The notes under the pieces were generated by a model. The model had not been told where the DNA came from, ran no database searches, and was given only the letters and a program-made list of their open reading frames with translations. A program made the position numbers and the translations under genes. From Paracoccaceae bacterium (GTDB lineage: Bacteria; Pseudomonadota; Alphaproteobacteria; Rhodobacterales; Rhodobacteraceae), in contig WTGT01000152.1 in the NCBI GenBank assembly GCA_011523445.1, positions 1-9,567 on the forward strand: DNA of 9,567 nucleotides, written 5' to 3'. Each line of letters begins with the position of its first letter. The stretch's first letter is position 1. Below, piece after piece: positions 7,184-9,567 of this stretch.

Positions 7184-7957
7184 TCAACCTTCAATATCAC
7201 AACCGATAAAATTCCTGCCTGTTCCCTCACATGCCTCCAACACGGAAAAACTGCCTGCAGCAGGATCCACGATATAATCATCCGGGTTGGATACGGCTCT
7301 GATCAGGTTTTCCTGCAGCTTGACGGGTTTTTTGTGAATATGTACACCTTTCCGGGGTACCTTTTCCTCCCAAACATCAGGAATGTTTCTGAGTTTCCAG
7401 ATACCCTTGGCCCGATTTGGATGTTTTTGGGCAACAATCAGGTATTCGCTCATTCTTCTGGTTCTGTAGCCCAGGCCGATCCTTCCCTTGTTCCAGGTAA
7501 GAAAATCGACAACATCAAGTGAGGTATCATTGATCCAATCCTGAAATCCCGAGCAAAAATGAAACTTGTCCAACCACAGAAACATATGTCCACTTGGTGC
7601 CAGTATTCGGTCTATTTCATTGATAAAGGAAATGATTGTCTCCTCCGACATTTGCTGAAGTTGAGATCTCGCTTTTGTTCTTGCATTGCCCTCATTGCCA
7701 TATTTCAGCCGATCGAGAACCCCTCGATATTGCGGATCAAAGAAAACAATGGGGAAACCATTGGAGGGAAGTTTTCTCATCATGACCAAGCCATCTGATT
7801 TCAATCGTGAATTAACCTTAATGGATTTCGGAATTTCAACTTGCGGCGAGGTGATGTCCCTGACCGTCGAAAATACGGATTTACCCGAGATCTTTTCTTT
7901 TAGCTTTTCGGGATGATATTGAGATACTACTGGAGTATCCACTGCTACTGCCACCAT
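7184..7957 (-). CDS. DNA methyltransferase (N6-adenine/N4-cytosine type) with DPQY motif
   Basis: Transfers a methyl group from S-adenosylmethionine to an exocyclic amino group in DNA. The motif order is catalytic motif IV first and SAM-binding motif I last, as in the beta class. IVFFDPQYRGVLDRLKYGNE (70-89) supplies motif IV, but with DPQY where DPPY is usual. Further features are ILAPSGHMFLWLDKFH (118-133), RTRRMSEYLIVAQK (165-178), a basic HIHKKPVKLQENLI (206-219), and DPAAGSFSVLEACEGTGRNF then IGCDIEG (231-257) forming motif I at the very C-terminus. Start choice: ATG7957 has GGAAGAG 8 bases upstream; an in-frame GTG at 8026 would add 23 residues but has no ribosome site and would include the leader hairpin. 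No restriction endonuclease is visible, so it looks like a solitary methylase. Its recognition sequence cannot be predicted. The next gene begins 63 bases later. Confidence 0.85.
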   Translation of the reverse strand: MVAVAVDTPVVSQYHPEKLKEKISGKSVFSTVRDITSPQVEIPKSIKVNSRLKSDGLVMMRKLPSNGFPIVFFDPQYRGVLDRLKYGNEGNARTKARSQLQQMSEETIISFINEIDRILAPSGHMFLWLDKFHFCSGFQDWINDTSLDVVDFLTWNKGRIGLGYRTRRMSEYLIVAQKHPNRAKGIWKLRNIPDVWEEKVPRKGVHIHKKPVKLQENLIRAVSNPDDYIVDPAAGSFSVLEACEGTGRNFIGCDIEG

Positions 7958-7987
7958 TGTTACTGCTCTTCCTTTTATCTGTACTAA

Positions 7988-8005
7988 TCCAGCCTTTAGG
8001 CTGGA
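7988..8005 (-). other. Leader hairpin before the methyltransferase gene
   Basis: TCCAGCC and GGCTGGA form a perfect 7-bp stem with a 4-base loop (TCCAGCCTTTAGGCTGGA on the + strand), 30 bases upstream of ATG7957. If transcription starts near 8050, this hairpin would lie in the 5' leader just before the ribosome site. It could influence translation or RNA stability. It also shares its CCAGCCTT core with the larger inverted repeat at 8322-8369. Confidence 0.5.
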
Positions 8006-8056
8006 CAACTGCTTTATCCGGTTCACCGAATTTTAATTTTCAAAGCAACCTATAGA

Positions 8057-8086
8057 TTATTATTTTTAGCAGATTGCTAATGCCAA
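8057..8086 (-). promoter_or_regulatory. Candidate methyltransferase promoter with an inverted repeat in the spacer
   Basis: On the minus strand a -35-like TTGGCA (8081-8086) and a -10-like TAATAA (8057-8062) are 18 bases apart. The spacer contains a perfect inverted repeat, TTAGCAGATTGCTAA (8066-8080; 6-base arms around GAT), a typical position for an operator. A second possible -10 (TATAAT at 8171-8176) lacks a good -35. The boxes are consensus-like only. Confidence 0.4.
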
Positions 8087-8321
8087 ACTTTTATCATAGC
8101 GAAATGTATTTGTCTAGTTGTCATTTAGAAAGTCTAGAAGCTTCAATTTGCCGGATAAACTGCAGGAATTATTATAGCTCTGCAAACCTACCTAGACCAA
8201 AATCTGGATAAATTGCCTGAAATTCCTATTAACAAGGCCTTCCAGTATTTTCCCTCCAGTTACCCACTTCTAACTTTAAGGACATACAACATTACTATGG
8301 CCCCATGACGGTCATAAATAC

Positions 8322-8369
8322 CCAGCCTTGAAACCTGAACATATGGATCAGGTATTTGGCCAAGGCTGG
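8322..8369 (-). repeat. Nested inverted repeat abutting the toxin stop codon
   Basis: The outer arms CCAGCCTTG (8322-8330) and CAAGGCTGG (8361-8369) are perfect. Inside them, ACCTGA (8333-8338) and TCAGGT (8348-8353) form a second perfect stem around a 9-base loop containing CATATG. The repeat begins on the base after the TAG stop of the toxin frame (8370-8372). It could act as an RNA-stabilising or terminating structure for the AbiE-type operon, although only a weak TATTT follows instead of a U-run. Alternatively it could be the end of a small repeat element. Confidence 0.6.
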
Positions 8370-9376
8370 CTAGTGGTTGTTAACCTCTCGTTCGAAATCC
8401 CGGATTCCCTTGATGATGTCCCCAAAAGAAGGCAGGGCACCATATATCATTCCATTATCCAGCATCTTTTGGTAATCTTCTTGGAGAAGAATGGTATCCG
8501 CTTCTTGGGGAAGCAGACAAAACCTGTTGTCGAGACAGTCATTATAGTCAACGAAGCCATAATGGTAAAAGACCCTTTTGTGCCGGACAACATCCTCCAA
8601 CAGGTTGTGGTTTTTGATCGCGGCTTTGCCAACATCGTGTTTGGCCAGCATCAACAAGTCATACCAGTGGCGGGACAGGCGATTGGCATCTGATTTGAAT
8701 ATTTTGCGATTACACTCGACATGGATCAGCGTTGCCTTTTCCCAAAAGGTTCGCTCTGGCGAAAGAACTACCACGTCTCCCGTAGGAAAAACAAGGTCGA
8801 CATCCAACGTGGATATATCGGGTTTGACAATACGGCGTTCATTCGGACAGATGACATTGCGGCCACCCAATTCGATTAAAATGTTGTTGGTAATATATTC
8901 ATTCCCATTCTTGATGGCAGAAGGATAGTGATCCTAATTTTCTCCCCATCATCGGATAATTCAAGTTCGAATTGCTCCGGTTCGGGGAAATCCTCCAACC
9001 TGGAATGGATATGTGGAACGATTACATCGAAGGCATAATCGCGGGTATACCCTTTCAACCTTTCACTGAACTTTTTGATGGCAGTCCTGCTTGCACTTTC
9101 CTCAAAGGGATCAAAACCATCTTCAAACTCCCGGTAGTCGAGGGTAACATCTACATCCTCGGAGAACCGGTTGATTGCCCCAAAGATCTTTGAAAGTGAA
9201 GTACCTCCCTTGAAGGCCATTGGGTGGGCATTCGGTAATGAAAAAAGTGTCTGCAACACCCAACAGACCCAGACATCCTTTTCCAATATGTCCATCGGTT
9301 GTCCAAGTTCCGTATTAGCGTACTGGAAAATATCCCTGCGATCACGGGCAGGTAAGTACAGGAAATGCTCAGGCAT
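8370..9376 (-). pseudogene. AbiEii/AbiGii-type nucleotidyltransferase toxin, frame broken near 8930
   Basis: Toxin of an AbiE (type IV) toxin-antitoxin or abortive-infection pair. The family are DNA polymerase beta-like nucleotidyltransferases; some transfer nucleotides to tRNA. The first part, from ATG9376, shows MPEHFLYLPARDRRDIF, then EKDVWVCWVLQTLF (32-45), the signature KGGTSLSK (56-63) and the metal-binding SEDVDVTLD (72-80, Asp74 and Asp76). After GEKIRI the frame runs to a stop at 8876-8878, while the neighbouring frame continues with HYPSAIKNGNEYITNNILIELGG (shown in two parts: HYPSAIKNGNEY and ITNNILIELGG), then PERTFWEKATLIHVE and SRHWYDLLML, all expected family elements. Inserting one base between 8930 and 8931 joins them into about 336 aa, the normal length. 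ATG9376 has AAGGA 8-9 bases upstream, inside the antitoxin gene, and overlaps its stop by 8 bases. A longer start at 9436 is unlikely since it extends into the antitoxin frame. Confidence 0.8.
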
Positions 9377-9567
9377 AGGTAGTTTCCTTGTCGTATCTGG
9401 CCAGAGCTTCGACCATCCATGTCGGAATGTTGGCATTCTTCAGGGTTTCAAACTCTTCTGCAGTTAGTTTTGCACGCAAGGCCCCGACTATGTCGGAGTT
9501 GACATTGTTTTTACCCAGATACCACAAGGCAGCCAGGGCTAGCCCTGGCTGCCTTGTGGTATCTGGG
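9369..9567 (-). CDS. AbiEi/DUF6088-type antitoxin, C-terminal part only
   Basis: The partner gene of the AbiEii-like toxin, running in from beyond the window. The readable C-terminus is ALAALWYLGKNNVNSDIV, GALRAKLTAEEFETLKN, ANIPTWMVEALARYDKETTYA and then TGA (9369-9371). This follows the pattern seen at the C-terminus of DUF6088-like antitoxins: a helix with AL..L.YLG, a short D-x-V loop, LR.KL, then a stretch ending W(M/I) ahead of a basic tail. Antitoxins of this class usually have an N-terminal winged-helix domain that represses their own promoter, which is not in view. Only codons up to about 9540 should be trusted, since 9541-9567 duplicates 9514-9540 in reverse. The stop overlaps the toxin start by 8 bases, so translation is probably coupled. 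Confidence 0.6.
   Translation of the reverse strand, partial: PDTTRQPGLALAALWYLGKNNVNSDIVGALRAKLTAEEFETLKNANIPTWMVEALARYDKETTYA
9514..9567. repeat. Perfect 54-base palindrome at the window end
   Basis: Bases 9514-9540 and 9541-9567 are exact reverse complements with no spacer (centre AGGGCT|AGCCCT), and the right arm ends on the last base. The left arm encodes a credible piece of the antitoxin (ALAALWYLG read on the minus strand), so the right arm is most simply a fold-back added at a contig end. A true genomic palindrome that stopped the assembly is the alternative. Confidence 0.9.

Larger units (their letters stand above)
8027..8369. other. Intergenic region between methyltransferase and toxin genes
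   Basis: About 340 AT-rich bases without a credible gene on either strand: the longest frames are a dozen or so codons and no tRNA-like folding was noticed. Contents from left to right are the methyltransferase promoter candidate (8057-8086), restriction-like short palindromes around 8133-8143 (TCTAGAAGCTTC), a lone TATAAT on the minus strand (8171-8176), small inverted repeats (ATGG/CCAT at 8297-8306; ATGAC/GTCAT at 8305-8315), and the nested inverted repeat at 8322-8369. Confidence 0.6.

Noticed and set aside
7121..7186. A perfect TTGACA on the minus strand overlapping the methyltransferase stop, as a promoter for the ThDP enzyme
   Set aside because: No acceptable -10 box at 16-18 bases; the match is an accident of the stop-codon context.
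6983..7522. A 179-codon + strand open frame spanning the ThDP enzyme start and methyltransferase end
   Set aside because: It lies antisense to two genes with clear family motifs, and its own translation has no recognisable domain.
8328..8693. A 121-codon + strand open frame opposite the toxin
   Set aside because: Antisense shadow of the toxin's C-terminal half, which carries the conserved family elements.
8370..8870. An independent gene starting at TTG8870
   Set aside because: The sequence is the natural continuation of the AbiEii-like toxin after a one-base shift, and there is no ribosome site.
1..9567. CRISPR array, tRNA or rRNA genes, insertion sequence
   Set aside because: No regularly spaced repeats, no cloverleaf-like or ribosomal RNA sequence, and no transposase motif were seen on either strand.

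Overview
This window reads as an AT-leaning Gram-negative (probably proteobacterial) fragment, most likely a metagenomic or draft contig. The type IVB/I-type secretion protein, the prepilin-type pilin and the murein-cutting MltB-like enzyme all point to a diderm. The MltB and acetolactate-synthase-like genes have an alphaproteobacterial feel, but the class cannot be fixed from the sequence alone.

Left part (1-4203, + strand): four tightly packed genes, possibly preceded by the tail of a fifth. They are a DotM/IcmP/TrbA homologue (type IVB secretion coupling complex), a small membrane-anchored protein resembling PilM of R64-type thin pili, a polytopic protein with the two aspartates of an A24 prepilin peptidase (PilU-like), and a large PilV-like minor pilin with an intact class III prepilin signal. 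Spacing is 0-15 bases or overlapping, so this looks like one transcript. It is best read as part of an I-complex-type conjugation or thin-pilus locus, with a pilM-pilU-pilV-like order placed directly behind a trbA/dotM gene. The pilin carries four D-rich calcium-binding-type loops.

Middle part (4219-7957, - strand): a convergent set consisting of a DNA methyltransferase of the motif IV-first type with an unusual DPQY motif, a thiamine-diphosphate enzyme of the acetolactate synthase family, and a secreted MltB-type lytic transglycosylase with a C-terminal peptidoglycan-binding domain. The last two are 34 bases apart and probably cotranscribed. The methyltransferase is preceded by a promoter-like element whose spacer is filled by a perfect inverted repeat, and by a leader hairpin.

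Right part (8027-9567, - strand): an intergenic stretch of about 340 bases rich in inverted repeats, then an AbiE-type (type IV) toxin-antitoxin pair. The antitoxin-side gene is cut by the window end and overlaps the AbiEii-like nucleotidyltransferase toxin by 8 bases. The toxin frame is broken by what looks like one missing base near 8930. The window ends exactly on a perfect 54-base palindrome, which looks more like a fold-back assembly artefact than biology.
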